DNA of 64,000 bases from the NCBI GenBank assembly GCA_023380755.1, contig JAMCSD010000006.1, forward strand, positions 77,821 through 141,820, in the 5' to 3' direction. Under the pieces are notes generated by a model. It ran no database searches. It saw only the letters and a program-made list of their open reading frames with translations, and was not told the DNA's origin. The position numbers and the translations under genes were made by a program. Every line of letters starts with the position of its first letter. The first letter of the stretch is position 1. Source of the stretch: Patescibacteria group bacterium. GTDB lineage: Bacteria > Patescibacteria > Microgenomatia > UBA12405. Below are positions 56,440 to 64,000 of the stretch, piece by piece.

Positions 56440-57729
56440 ATGGGATTAAATCCTGAACTTCTTCAAGAAGCCGAATCAATTTGGGCGGAAAATAATAAAA
56501 TCAACCGCTTCGGCACCCGGTTTGGCATTTACCCCATCGACAAATCCAAGCTCCTTCTCGATCGGTCCCTGGCTCTGCATCATCAGCTTCGGTCTACCTC
56601 CACGCCCACCACCGCTGATGAAGTTTTGGAAAACGAATTATCCCGTCATTTATCTTCCCGGGCTATTTCCCTTGACAACTGGTTAAGTGGCCGCACGTGG
56701 ACCCTTGAAAATTATCTTCACCATTATGGTCTCCAAGCCTCAAAAATTACCGCTCTAAAAGATTGGTTGGCTGCCAATCGGGCGGCCGCCCTTCAGGGCA
56801 GTGAAGATCTGTATCGTCGTTTCCGTGTCGACGCTTATGAATTAGCTTTACCCTTGGAAGTCCCCCGTCTTCGGGATCAGGCTGTCGGCATCGGTAGCAA
56901 TCGGGTGGAAATTTATCACCAGGCCTTAGCCGATTTATATAGTTCGGTTAGCGATGCCGGTTCCTATCTTCGCCAGTTACGGGTTGATGTCACCACCAAA
57001 AACCGTTCTGAATTTAATTATCGCAGCCGGCGCTTAGGTCTTAGCCTCGGGTCCATTCTCTATGAAAACGAGGATGGCAGCCTTCAGGTCCGGGAGCGCG
57101 AACTTCTGCGGCTTTACGGCCACGAAGGCTTGGCTCATGCTCTGCAGTACATTATTACCCAAGCCTCGCCGCTCCCCGTCTTTTTAAAAGAAAACTCCGG
57201 AGCCTCGGCCGCCACCGAAGAGGCTCTGGCCCTTCACATGGAGAAAGTTGTCTTTGATGAAGTCGCTGATTCGCCCGAACTGCAAAAACAGCTCCAACTT
57301 ACCGATCGTTACCCCGATATTTACGAAGAAGTCAAAGCCACTGCCCTTGTTAACACCTTTAAGCGCCGTTTTTACCATTATAGTATTTATGTTTTGGCCG
57401 ATTTGAGTTTTGGCGATCCCGAAGATCCTCAAGTTGTTAACCGCAAAACTGAGCATCTTTCCGAACTAGCCATAAATCCTATGGTAGCCCGCAATCTGAT
57501 TGAAGACAACCGCCGCCATTATGATTCCCAAAAAAATCTTGACTCTGATCTCCTCTCGGAATTGCGTTATGCCTCCCCTGTGGTTGATGAAGCTTTCGCC
57601 GTCTTTGCCCAAAATGGTCTTGACTATACCTCCCGTGCCGGCCGCAGCCTAATTGACTTAACCCTGTTAACCGGATTTTTCACCCCGGCCGGCTTACTCG
57701 AAAATGCCGCTCTGCAACGCTCCCGGTGA
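56440..57729 (+). CDS. HExxH metallopeptidase-like protein (DUF1704-like)
   Basis: 429 residues, soluble, helical. The motif LYGHEGLAHALQ gives His228-Glu229-x-x-x-His233 and ATEEALALHME gives the third ligand Glu260/Glu261, 27 residues on, as in gluzincins and the DUF1704 (KIAA0895-like/TyrMat) group. The N-terminal part (YPIDKSKLLLDRSLALHHQL) contains the paired helices common in that group. Probable zinc peptidase acting in the cytosol, perhaps on tubulin-like or C-terminal tyrosine substrates in relatives; the substrate here is unknown. Confidence 0.72.
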   Translation: MGLNPELLQEAESIWAENNKINRFGTRFGIYPIDKSKLLLDRSLALHHQLRSTSTPTTADEVLENELSRHLSSRAISLDNWLSGRTWTLENYLHHYGLQASKITALKDWLAANRAAALQGSEDLYRRFRVDAYELALPLEVPRLRDQAVGIGSNRVEIYHQALADLYSSVSDAGSYLRQLRVDVTTKNRSEFNYRSRRLGLSLGSILYENEDGSLQVRERELLRLYGHEGLAHALQYIITQASPLPVFLKENSGASAATEEALALHMEKVVFDEVADSPELQKQLQLTDRYPDIYEEVKATALVNTFKRRFYHYSIYVLADLSFGDPEDPQVVNRKTEHLSELAINPMVARNLIEDNRRHYDSQKNLDSDLLSELRYASPVVDEAFAVFAQNGLDYTSRAGRSLIDLTLLTGFFTPAGLLENAALQRSR

Positions 57730-57730
57730 T

Positions 57731-57759
57731 TTGCCAAGAAAAGACTAAACTGTTACAAT
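57731..57759 (+). promoter_or_regulatory. Promoter of the structured-leader gene
   Basis: TTGCCA (57731-57736), 17-base spacer ending in TGT, TACAAT (57754-57759): an extended -10 promoter. Start near 57766, giving a leader of about 209 bases before ATG 57975. Confidence 0.6.
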
Positions 57760-57820
57760 GTAAGTAATAGTTGCTTATCAAAATTCCCCGAAGAAAGTGT
57801 ACCGCTGTTCTTTGACATCA

Positions 57821-57868
57821 ATGAAGCGGATATTGTCTATTAAATATAGTAGACATTATCCGCTTCAT
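57821..57868 (+). promoter_or_regulatory. Long leader hairpin
   Basis: ATGAAGCGGATA (57821-57832) pairs perfectly with TATCCGCTTCAT (57857-57868); past one T/T mismatch the stem continues with TGTCTA/TAGACA-type pairs to an 8-base AT loop. A second small hairpin, CAACTT/AAGTTG (57876-57893), follows. A TTGACA lies just before the stem (57812-57817), so the repeat may instead be an operator over a second promoter. Confidence 0.65.
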
Positions 57869-57917
57869 GCGGGCACAACTTAATAGCAAGTTGCTGTCGG
57901 AAAGGAGGTGGTGCTTA

Positions 57918-57941
57918 TTGGAGTCTAGCTTTACTGGATAA
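57918..57941 (+). CDS. Possible 7-residue leader peptide
   Basis: TTG 57918 to TAA 57941, product MESSFTG. The perfect ribosome site AAAGGAGG (57901-57908) is 9 bases upstream, the best match to the anti-Shine-Dalgarno sequence in the window, yet no longer ORF uses it. This suggests a translated leader peptide that couples ribosome passage to the downstream gene. Confidence 0.35.
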   Translation: MESSFTG

Positions 57942-57974
57942 GAGATGCTGTATTTTGTTTTGGAGGTTACTGGA

Positions 57975-58385
57975 ATGTCTAAAAGAAACAAGAGTGGAAA
58001 TAGTCGAGTTTTTCAGCCTCAATCATCCCAACGCCAATCTTCGAAATATCCCGTCAACAGCCAAGCTAAGTCTACCGGAGTCCGATTTGGTTATGCTCTC
58101 GTCAACGGTAACGAGAAACTCCTCGACGAAATGACCTATAATTCCGTCGCTGAAGGAGCTTCTGGAGCCGGTGCCAAATCGACCAATATCTCTCGTTTTA
58201 AGAACTCTGGTTCTACCAGGCTTGGCCCTGTAATGCCCATTAACGGGCTTCATAGCGGCAAAAACGATGAGACTACTATCGCCGCGTTTTTCACTGACGA
58301 TAACAATAACTTAACCGGCGTCGCGACCATCCAAGTCATGGGCCGCGATCGAATCCACAACTGGACCTTCTGTTCCAGTAAGTAA
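57975..58385 (+). CDS. Small hypothetical protein behind a structured leader
   Basis: 136 residues from ATG 57975, set by GGAGGT (57962-57967) seven bases upstream; an in-frame ATG at 57945 lacks a ribosome site. The N-terminal 40 residues are basic, Ser/Gln-rich and probably disordered (SKRNKSGNSRVFQPQSSQRQ). The rest is a small beta-type domain (GVRFGYALVNGNEKLLDEMT ... ETTIAAFFTDDNNNLTGVA then TIQVMGRDRIHNWTFCS). No signal peptide. Strong promoter, hairpin leader and a 13-bp terminator mark it as a well-expressed single gene. Function unknown. Confidence 0.65.
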   Translation: MSKRNKSGNSRVFQPQSSQRQSSKYPVNSQAKSTGVRFGYALVNGNEKLLDEMTYNSVAEGASGAGAKSTNISRFKNSGSTRLGPVMPINGLHSGKNDETTIAAFFTDDNNNLTGVATIQVMGRDRIHNWTFCSSK

Positions 58386-58396
58386 CTCTATAAGCA

Positions 58397-58456
58397 TTCT
58401 AGGGAGGACGTCTTCGCCAACGTCTTCAGACTCAAGTCCTCCCTAGAAATTTTTTA
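58397..58456. terminator. Bidirectional terminator with 13-bp stem
   Basis: TTCTAGGGAGGAC (58397-58409) pairs with GTCCTCCCTAGAA (58436-58448), followed by ATTTTTTAAA. It terminates the 57975 gene, and on the minus strand lies across the end of the C39-like gene, whose stop is at 58432-58434 inside the loop. Confidence 0.75.
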
Positions 58457-59049
58457 AATTCAATAATTGCCACTGTCCGAAATCCCGCTTGAGCATAAAC
58501 CTGACGCATCTTTTGGGATACCTCTGAATTATCGATGGCAATCGTATGGGATTCCCCACAACCTGATTGTTTCACTATAATCACCGCTGGTGCTTGCAGT
58601 TCGGCCGTGCTCAACTCATTAAAATCGTCAACCTTCACCTCTTCTGACTTTTCATTTTCGGGGCCTTCACCAATTATAGTTTGGCCATTTTTATTCATCG
58701 TAATTCTTTTAATTTGGATTCCCTTGGTTTCATACATTTCCCTCATCGCCTTTCCATAACTTCCGTGTTGGAGCATCAGACTTCCCTGGTGCAAAAAAGC
58801 CCCATATTCTCTTGTAATACCTTCCCAATAATCCTGATGGGCTGGCAGTGGTAATCCAAAATAAGCCATAATTGCCGCCATGGCCACAAAGGGGCAGCCT
58901 TCTCCGGTCCTTTCCTGGTCTAGATAAAGTTCCCTTAAATTTGCTTGGTTCCAGTCTAATATAGTACTCAGCGGTCTTATTTCTAGTGTCGGCAAGGCTA
59001 TTACTCGGCTTGGATTCCTTTCGGATGTTAATACTTCTTGCCAAGACAT
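58432..59049 (-). CDS. Peptidase C39-like cysteine protease fold protein
   Basis: 205 residues, no signal peptide. ERTGEGCPFVAMAAIMAYFG places a Cys near residue 50 at the head of the central helix as in C39 peptidases (usual form QxxxxCG), and GCGESHTIAIDNSE supplies His and Asp in the order His-x-x-x-x-Asp. A charged insertion (GEGPENEKSEEVKVDDFNEL) separates them. C39 domains cut leader peptides at double-Gly sites in exporters; a stand-alone cytosolic form could process peptides or be a toxin/effector-like protein. Its 3' end shares the terminator of the convergent 57975 gene. Confidence 0.7.
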   Translation of the reverse strand: MSWQEVLTSERNPSRVIALPTLEIRPLSTILDWNQANLRELYLDQERTGEGCPFVAMAAIMAYFGLPLPAHQDYWEGITREYGAFLHQGSLMLQHGSYGKAMREMYETKGIQIKRITMNKNGQTIIGEGPENEKSEEVKVDDFNELSTAELQAPAVIIVKQSGCGESHTIAIDNSEVSQKMRQVYAQAGFRTVAIIEFKKFLGRT

Positions 59050-59242
59050 GGATCACCCCAATAATAACAATTTATTAAGGCAAAGACAGATATGTCAAAA
59101 ATTTGCTTTACAATAGAACATGGTCTATAGCGCTTCTGGAATTTAAATCACCCTCCCCTTTTTTCCCGCAATATTTACCTAGTAATAAAATTATAGAGAT
59201 AAATCGTATGGTATATTTACGTTAGAGGGGATTTTTTCCAAA

Positions 59243-60901
59243 ATGCTTATTTCCGATCAACAACTTAGCCAAATTATTGTTAACCAAGGTCTTGTTGATA
59301 ATAAAAAGCTAGAAGATATTATCGCCTTTGCCCGGAACGCCGATCTGCCGCTCTCTGAAGCCTTGTTAGAGAAAGACATCCTTTCCGATCTGGAACTAGG
59401 TCAGCTTTTGGCTGCTCATCTTAAGCTTCCCTTTATTAATCTTTCTGAACTCTCCATCCCTCATGAACTTTGCCGAATTATCCCCGAAAACATTGCTAAA
59501 TCTCAAAAAGTTATCTTATTTGACCGTAGTCCTACTGAAATTAAATTGGCTCTAGCCGACCCTGCCAATACCGACATCCAACAATCTGTTGCCCAAAAGA
59601 CTGGTACCAAAGTTACCCCTTATTTAGCCACCCACCGGGATATTGAAAATGCCCTAAAGGTTTACCGTCAGGATGTCCAGCAGACCTTTAATTCCATGTT
59701 GCGCAATCCTGAATTTGTTCCGGTCGCCGAAATTGCTGACCTCCTTATTGAATATGCCTACCAGGACAAAGCCTCCGATATCCATATTGAACCCGATGAA
59801 AAATACTGTCTCATTCGCTTTCGTCTTGATGGTGTCCTCCACGATATTCTCCGACTTCCTAAGCCTCTTCACGACCGGATTGTCACCCGCATCAAAGTTT
59901 TAGCTCGGTTGCGCACCGATGAGCACCTGACTCCCCAAGATGGCCGCCTCCGTCTCCAGCTCACTTCAGAAAATTTGGATATCCGGGTTTCCATTGTCCC
60001 TGTAGCCGAAGGTGAAAAAGTCGTTTTAAGATTATTGTCTGCCCGTTCCCGTCAATTTTCTTTGATGGATTTAGGGATGCGGTCAACAGACCTCAAAAAA
60101 GTCATGAATGCTATCAGTAAATCTTATGGCCTAGTCTTAGCCACCGGCCCTACCGGTTCCGGCAAAACCACTTCCATTTATTCTCTCCTTAAAATACTCA
60201 ATACCCGCGATAAAAACATCACCACTATTGAAGATCCGGTTGAATATCGACTCTCCGGTGTTAACCAAATCCAGGTCAACCCCCGCTCCAATCTCAGTTT
60301 TGCCAATGGCTTACGTTCCATACTCCGTCAGGATCCTAACATAATATTTGTAGGAGAGATACGCGATAATGACACTGCCGCCATTGGGGTTAACGCCGCT
60401 CTGACCGGTCACCTGGTCCTTTCCACTCTCCACACCAATGATGCCGCCACCGCCTTACCGCGATTTATTGATATGAAAGTTGAGCCTTTTTTGGTGGCCT
60501 CGACGGTCAACGTCGTCATTGCCCAGCGTTTAGTCCGCAAAGTTTGTAAACACTGTCGGCGACCCCAAGAAATTTCCCTAACCGATCTTCGCCAATTGCT
60601 CCCTCCAGATGTCCTTGCCCACAACTTTGGCCGCCGTCCCAAAATCACTGCTTTTACCGGTGACGGTTGTGATTTATGCCACCATACTGGTTATTCCGGC
60701 CGCATCGGTATCTTTGAAGTCATGGAAGTCACCGCCGCCATCCGCAATTTAATTACCGACAAAAAGGACTCCACCCTGATTTCCGACTGCGCCCAAAAAG
60801 AGGGGATGACCACCATGCTCGATGACGGTTTGCAAAAAGTCCTGACCGGGGACACCACTCTCGACGAAATCCTCCGCGTTACAAAAACAGAAACCATATG
60901 A
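59243..60901 (+). CDS. pilB: Type IV pilus assembly ATPase PilB
   Basis: 552 residues, complete. An N-terminal MshEN-like domain (about 5-135, LPLSEALLEKDILSDLELGQ), then the ATPase: LATGPTGSGKTTSI (Walker A, 302-310), DPVEYRLSGVNQIQVN, the Asp and His boxes (ILRQDPNIIFVGEIRDNDT; LTGHLVLSTLHTND) and the zinc site Cys435/Cys438 and Cys476/Cys479. It powers pilin polymerisation on the inner membrane. GAGGGG lies 12 bases before the ATG; upstream bases hold TACAAT (59109-59114) as a possible -10 box. It overlaps pilC by 4 bases (ATGA). Confidence 0.95.
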   Translation: MLISDQQLSQIIVNQGLVDNKKLEDIIAFARNADLPLSEALLEKDILSDLELGQLLAAHLKLPFINLSELSIPHELCRIIPENIAKSQKVILFDRSPTEIKLALADPANTDIQQSVAQKTGTKVTPYLATHRDIENALKVYRQDVQQTFNSMLRNPEFVPVAEIADLLIEYAYQDKASDIHIEPDEKYCLIRFRLDGVLHDILRLPKPLHDRIVTRIKVLARLRTDEHLTPQDGRLRLQLTSENLDIRVSIVPVAEGEKVVLRLLSARSRQFSLMDLGMRSTDLKKVMNAISKSYGLVLATGPTGSGKTTSIYSLLKILNTRDKNITTIEDPVEYRLSGVNQIQVNPRSNLSFANGLRSILRQDPNIIFVGEIRDNDTAAIGVNAALTGHLVLSTLHTNDAATALPRFIDMKVEPFLVASTVNVVIAQRLVRKVCKHCRRPQEISLTDLRQLLPPDVLAHNFGRRPKITAFTGDGCDLCHHTGYSGRIGIFEVMEVTAAIRNLITDKKDSTLISDCAQKEGMTTMLDDGLQKVLTGDTTLDEILRVTKTETI

Positions 60902-61950
60902 AAAAGAATAATCACCGAATCTCCAACAGTGAGAAACTGGCCCTCTACAGTAATTTAGCCACCATGCTTCAGGCCGGCATTCCCATTCTGGAGGCTGTCC
61001 GTCTTTTAGCCGAGGAGTCCCATGGCAGCCTTAAAAAAATGTTGGAAGCCATCGCCGCTGACCTGGTCCAGGGAGAGGATTTAAGCACCTCTTTTTCCCG
61101 TTTTCCTGCGGCCTTCGATCGGATTACCATTAACATTCTTAAGGCTTCCGAACGTTCCGGCACCCTGGAGACTACCCTCAAAGATTTACGCAACAATTTA
61201 CGCCGTGATATCGAATTTACTGACAAAGTTAAATCTTCGTTGCTTTACCCAGCCATCCTCTTGGTTGTTTTTAGTTTGGTATTTATTGTAATTCTTACTT
61301 TCGTTATCCCCCGGATTGCCATGGTCTTTAAGAACCTCAAAGTCGTTTTGCCGCTGCCTACTAAAATTTTAATTTTTGTTTCTCAAATCTTTACTACCTA
61401 TACCTTGCCGATCGTTGCTCTGCTTATTGTTTTGGTTTTAGCCTTTGTCTATTTTTATGAAACCAGACGTAAATCGTTTTTTAAGGTCTTTTCCCATTTG
61501 CCGGTTGTTTCTCTTCTGGTCCGCGAGATTGACCTGACCCGTTTTTCCCGGAGTCTCGCCCTCCTTTTGGGCTCTAATGTCCCCATTGCTTCGGCCTTGG
61601 AATTAAGTCAGGATGTGGTGGTCGGCCGCGATTTAAATCAGGCCATTCTCCGCTCCCGGGACATTATTCTTTCCGGCGGCCGGCTTTCCGAGGGCTTGCG
61701 GACCCCCCGCAAAACCATCCCGGCCGTCATTACCAAAATCATTGAATCCGGCGAAAAAAGCGGCTCCCTCGATAAATCTATGCAGGATGTTTCCGAGTAT
61801 CTTGATTACAACGTCACCAATGATCTAAAGATGGTCACTACCCTGCTCGAGCCGCTTATCTTAGTTGTCGTCGGCCTTTTTGTCGGTGGTATGATGCTCT
61901 CCATCATTGCCCCCATTTACAATTTAATCGGACAAATCAGTGCCCATTAA
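60898..61950 (+). CDS. pilC: Type IV pilus inner-membrane platform protein PilC
   Basis: 350 residues with the duplicated GspF domain: LALYSNLATMLQAGIPILEA and RFSRSLALLLGSNVPIASAL open the two copies; the copies end in LLYPAILLVVFSLVFIVIL and LEPLILVVVGLFVGGMMLSI. Three membrane helices result (about 120-140, 165-190 and 315-340). PilC couples PilB to pilin extraction from the membrane. The pseudopilin gene starts inside its last 11 bases. Confidence 0.95.
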   Translation: MKKNNHRISNSEKLALYSNLATMLQAGIPILEAVRLLAEESHGSLKKMLEAIAADLVQGEDLSTSFSRFPAAFDRITINILKASERSGTLETTLKDLRNNLRRDIEFTDKVKSSLLYPAILLVVFSLVFIVILTFVIPRIAMVFKNLKVVLPLPTKILIFVSQIFTTYTLPIVALLIVLVLAFVYFYETRRKSFFKVFSHLPVVSLLVREIDLTRFSRSLALLLGSNVPIASALELSQDVVVGRDLNQAILRSRDIILSGGRLSEGLRTPRKTIPAVITKIIESGEKSGSLDKSMQDVSEYLDYNVTNDLKMVTTLLEPLILVVVGLFVGGMMLSIIAPIYNLIGQISAH

Positions 61951-62416
61951 TCGGGGGTTTGCCCCGCCGCGTCGGGGTTTTACCCTCATCGAAGTTATTA
62001 TCACCATGGGGATCTTTGTGGTCCTGTTGTCTTTGGGCACCGTTTCCCTAATTAATGCCCAGCACATTGCTTCCTTGGACACCGTCACCAATACCCTGAT
62101 TACCGATCTTAAACAGCAGCAACTGAAAGCCATGGTCGGGGATACCGAAGGGCGTTTTTCCCGCAGTTCTTATGGCATTCATTTCGATACTGGTGATTAT
62201 GTCCTGTTTCACGGCACTTATAATTCCAGTGACCCGACCAATTTTACCGTTCCCCTCGTGGGTTCCTTATCTTTTGCTTCCGCCGGTGAGGTCAGCTTTT
62301 CCCAGGGCAGCGGCCAGGTCACCGGCTTGTCCGTTATCACCTTGTCCGATTCTACCAACGGCCGGCAAAAAGTTATTAATTTAAATTCCTATGGCGTCGT
62401 TACCTCCCTCCACTAA
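61940..62416 (+). CDS. Type IV prepilin / GspH-like pseudopilin
   Basis: 158 residues from GTG 61940, within the end of pilC. Class III signal: a 13-residue basic leader ending PPRRG, then FTLIEVIITMGIFVVLLSLG with Glu at +5. A short globular domain of beta strands follows (YGIHFDTGDYVLFHGTYN; GQVTGLSVITLSD). It is a minor pseudopilin, probably at the pilus tip or involved in assembly, because it is small and next to pilBC. The next gene starts 26 bases before its stop. Confidence 0.88.
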   Translation: MPINRGFAPPRRGFTLIEVIITMGIFVVLLSLGTVSLINAQHIASLDTVTNTLITDLKQQQLKAMVGDTEGRFSRSSYGIHFDTGDYVLFHGTYNSSDPTNFTVPLVGSLSFASAGEVSFSQGSGQVTGLSVITLSDSTNGRQKVINLNSYGVVTSLH

Positions 62417-64000
62417 CCGCGGCCAATCGATCGTCGATCTCGTTATCGCCATGGGTTTGTGTGCCGTTTTATTGCCGGCCCTGATTACCGGCCTGGTCGC
62501 TTCCCGTAACGGCAAAGCCCAGCAGCAGCAGCGCGACGAAGCCACCACTCTTCTTAAGGAAGCCGAGGAAGCCGTCCGCAGTATCAAAGAAAAAAGCTGG
62601 GACGATCTCGTCCCCATCGGCTCGACCTTGCACTTAGCCCGTGCCGGCACCGGCTGGAGCTTAGCGGCTTCGCCGGAAACTATTAACGGTTTTACCCGTT
62701 CGATTACCATTCATAATGTTTATCGGGACTCTAATTTCAATATCATTGGCACCGGCACCAGCGACCAAATTGATCCCTCCACCAAAGAAGTCGCCATTAC
62801 TGTTTCCTGGTCTCAGCCCATTCCCGCCACCTCTCATACTGATTTCTACCTTACCCGTTACTTAGGCAATAAATATTATGAAGATACATCTGTCGCCGAT
62901 TTTAACGCCGTTGGCACCACTCAGACCAACGTCCAGGTCACAAATATATTAGGCGGCGAAGTTATCTTAGGACCTGGTAATCTGAATGCTGATTGGTGTC
63001 AACCTAATTTAACCGTAACCACCGTCGATTTACCCAAAAACGGAGTAGCTAATGCTATCTCGGCTATTCCCGCCAACGGGTCCAATCCGGCCTATGCCTT
63101 TGCTGGCACCGGCGATAACGCTAGCGGCGTTTCCTTTGCGAAAGTTAATATTACTGATACTAATCCTCCTCAAGCTTCCATTCCCAATCCGGGCACTTTT
63201 GATGGTTTTAAAACCAATGCTGTCTTTGGAGAAGCTAATTACGCCTACCTTGGGACTGATAACAATTCCAAAGAAATTGAAATAATCAATTTACAGACAA
63301 ATCCCTATTCTGAAGCCGGCTATTTTAACGCTCCCGGTAATGGCAATGGTAACGCTATTTATGTTGCTAATAATATCGGTTATATGGCCAGTGGAAATAA
63401 ATTTTATACCTTCGATCTCAGTTCCCGGATAGGTAATCGGGGTAATCCGCTAAACAATGGTCATGTCACTACTTTGGCCGGCACCGCCACTAAGATCAGA
63501 GTCATTAACTACCGAGCATATATTTCGGAAAATAGTACCTCACGACAAATGGAAATTATTGATGTTTCCAATCCTGCCAATCCTTCCGTTATCGGTCAAG
63601 CAGTCAGCTTAAACGATCAAGGAGCTACCGATATTTTTATCAACGATACCGAAACTCGCGCCTATCTGGTAACTTCAGCCTCTTCCACCAAAAATGATCT
63701 TTTTGTCCTCGACATTTCCACCCATACCGGAAACCGGCCTGTTCTTACCAGTTACAACACCAACGGTATGAGCCCAAAAGGTGTCATCGAAGTCATGAAT
63801 GACCAACGATTAATTGCCGTTGGCATTGGCGGTACGGAGTATCAAGTTTATTCTTATAACGATTCCACCCACACCATTAGTCTATGTGGCCCCGGAGTTA
63901 ATGTTGATAGTGGTATTAATGGGGTTGCCGCTGTCACCCAACCTTCAGGTAATGTGTACTCCTACATCATTACCGGAGATGCCACAGCTGAATTGAAAAT
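62391..64000 (+). CDS. Pseudopilin fused to a beta-propeller-like adhesin domain (3' truncated)
   Basis: At least 536 residues; the frame stays open to the last base. ATG 62391 overlaps the previous gene by 26 bases. The leader STNRG/QSIVDLVIAMGL keeps Gly11 and has Asp16 in place of the +5 Glu, then the pilin helix (CAVLLPALITGLVASRNGK) and a GspI-like stem (QQRDEATTLLKEAEEAVRSI). After about residue 170 the sequence changes to repeats around AIYVANNIGYMASGNKFYTF, EIIDVSNPANPSVIGQA and DLFVLDIST, the LVIVD propeller pattern of surface proteins. A tip adhesin presented by the pilus fits both halves. Confidence 0.82.
   Translation, partial: MASLPPSTNRGQSIVDLVIAMGLCAVLLPALITGLVASRNGKAQQQQRDEATTLLKEAEEAVRSIKEKSWDDLVPIGSTLHLARAGTGWSLAASPETINGFTRSITIHNVYRDSNFNIIGTGTSDQIDPSTKEVAITVSWSQPIPATSHTDFYLTRYLGNKYYEDTSVADFNAVGTTQTNVQVTNILGGEVILGPGNLNADWCQPNLTVTTVDLPKNGVANAISAIPANGSNPAYAFAGTGDNASGVSFAKVNITDTNPPQASIPNPGTFDGFKTNAVFGEANYAYLGTDNNSKEIEIINLQTNPYSEAGYFNAPGNGNGNAIYVANNIGYMASGNKFYTFDLSSRIGNRGNPLNNGHVTTLAGTATKIRVINYRAYISENSTSRQMEIIDVSNPANPSVIGQAVSLNDQGATDIFINDTETRAYLVTSASSTKNDLFVLDISTHTGNRPVLTSYNTNGMSPKGVIEVMNDQRLIAVGIGGTEYQVYSYNDSTHTISLCGPGVNVDSGINGVAAVTQPSGNVYSYIITGDATAELK

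Noticed and set aside
1..64000. tRNA, rRNA, CRISPR, insertion sequences or prophage
   Set aside because: No tRNA T-arm-like stretch with matching stems, no rRNA-like conserved blocks, no regularly spaced direct repeats and no transposase or integrase protein were found by reading.
1..64000. Alternative genetic code (TGA as Gly)
   Set aside because: TGA ends several well-defined genes at the expected lengths, such as the pseudokinase and the deacetylase, so the standard bacterial code applies.

Overview
The window most likely comes from a Candidate Phyla Radiation (Patescibacteria) genome, probably of the Microgenomates type. The reasons are indirect: densely packed genes, a very high share of secreted or membrane proteins without clear families, a type IV pilus assembly set (pilB-pilC-pseudopilins), a secreted protein ending in the double-cysteine CKN..W / FKNQGDCVSYV tag, and no long biosynthetic operons. 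TGA is used as an ordinary stop (for example the ATGA overlaps at 50859 and 60898), so the recoded Gracilibacteria/Absconditabacteria code does not apply. I saw no tRNA, rRNA, CRISPR array, transposase or integrase. No gene-free stretch reaches 300 bases.

Layout. 1-5.4 kb: end of a secreted protein, a zinc-ribbon protein, a P3A-like cation ATPase, an exported amidohydrolase and a tiny membrane ORF. 5.4-10.4 kb: DUF4256, a Rel-type ppGpp hydrolase with an eroded synthetase domain, an ICMT-like methyltransferase, a Nudix hydrolase, a possible PD-(D/E)XK protein and a pilin. 10.4-20.2 kb: an island of poorly known soluble proteins: nucleotidyltransferase-fold protein, altered adenylosuccinate-synthetase-like enzyme, VWA protein, pseudokinase and tandem cytidine-deaminase-like protein. 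20.2-32.1 kb: DUF167, DUF488, a sedolisin-type peptidase, a 1254-residue repeat protein, and a five-gene surface cluster (two WxL-like proteins, DUF916-like, dockerin, cohesin). 32.1-39.3 kb: CsoR/CstR-type repressor with thioredoxin, apt-mtnP purine salvage, a LABN-GT2-DUF2079 lipid-glycosylation cassette, a secreted HNH protein, a methyltransferase and a DsbA-like protein. 39.5-48.6 kb: tailed surface protein, then a 1493-residue surface protein in an operon with a MacB/LolD-type ABC pair. 48.6-53.3 kb: a polysaccharide locus resembling a split PNAG system. 53.5-59.0 kb: carbonic anhydrase-like, beta-propeller, CBS-HPF fusion, flavin oxidoreductase-like, HExxH protein, a small protein behind a long structured leader, and a C39-like protein. 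59.2-64.0 kb: pilB, pilC and two pseudopilins, the last fused to an adhesin-like domain.

Expression. Two gene classes are visible. Many genes have a sigma70-type -10 box only 3-9 bases before the start codon, so their transcripts should be leaderless; several also have a -35 box at 16-18 bases. Others have a promoter tens to about 200 bases upstream and a strong Shine-Dalgarno sequence. This distinction was used to choose starts.

How the genes fit together. The region is dominated by cell-surface construction: pili, large repeat proteins, a possible cohesin-dockerin or WxL-like scaffold, lipid-linked sugar transfer and an exopolysaccharide made and trimmed at the surface. The best candidate for an undescribed system is the pseudokinase-VWA-PurA-like module at 15.3-19.1 kb with its palindromic promoter, followed by the WxL/DUF916/cohesin/dockerin cluster at 25.9-30.5 kb.
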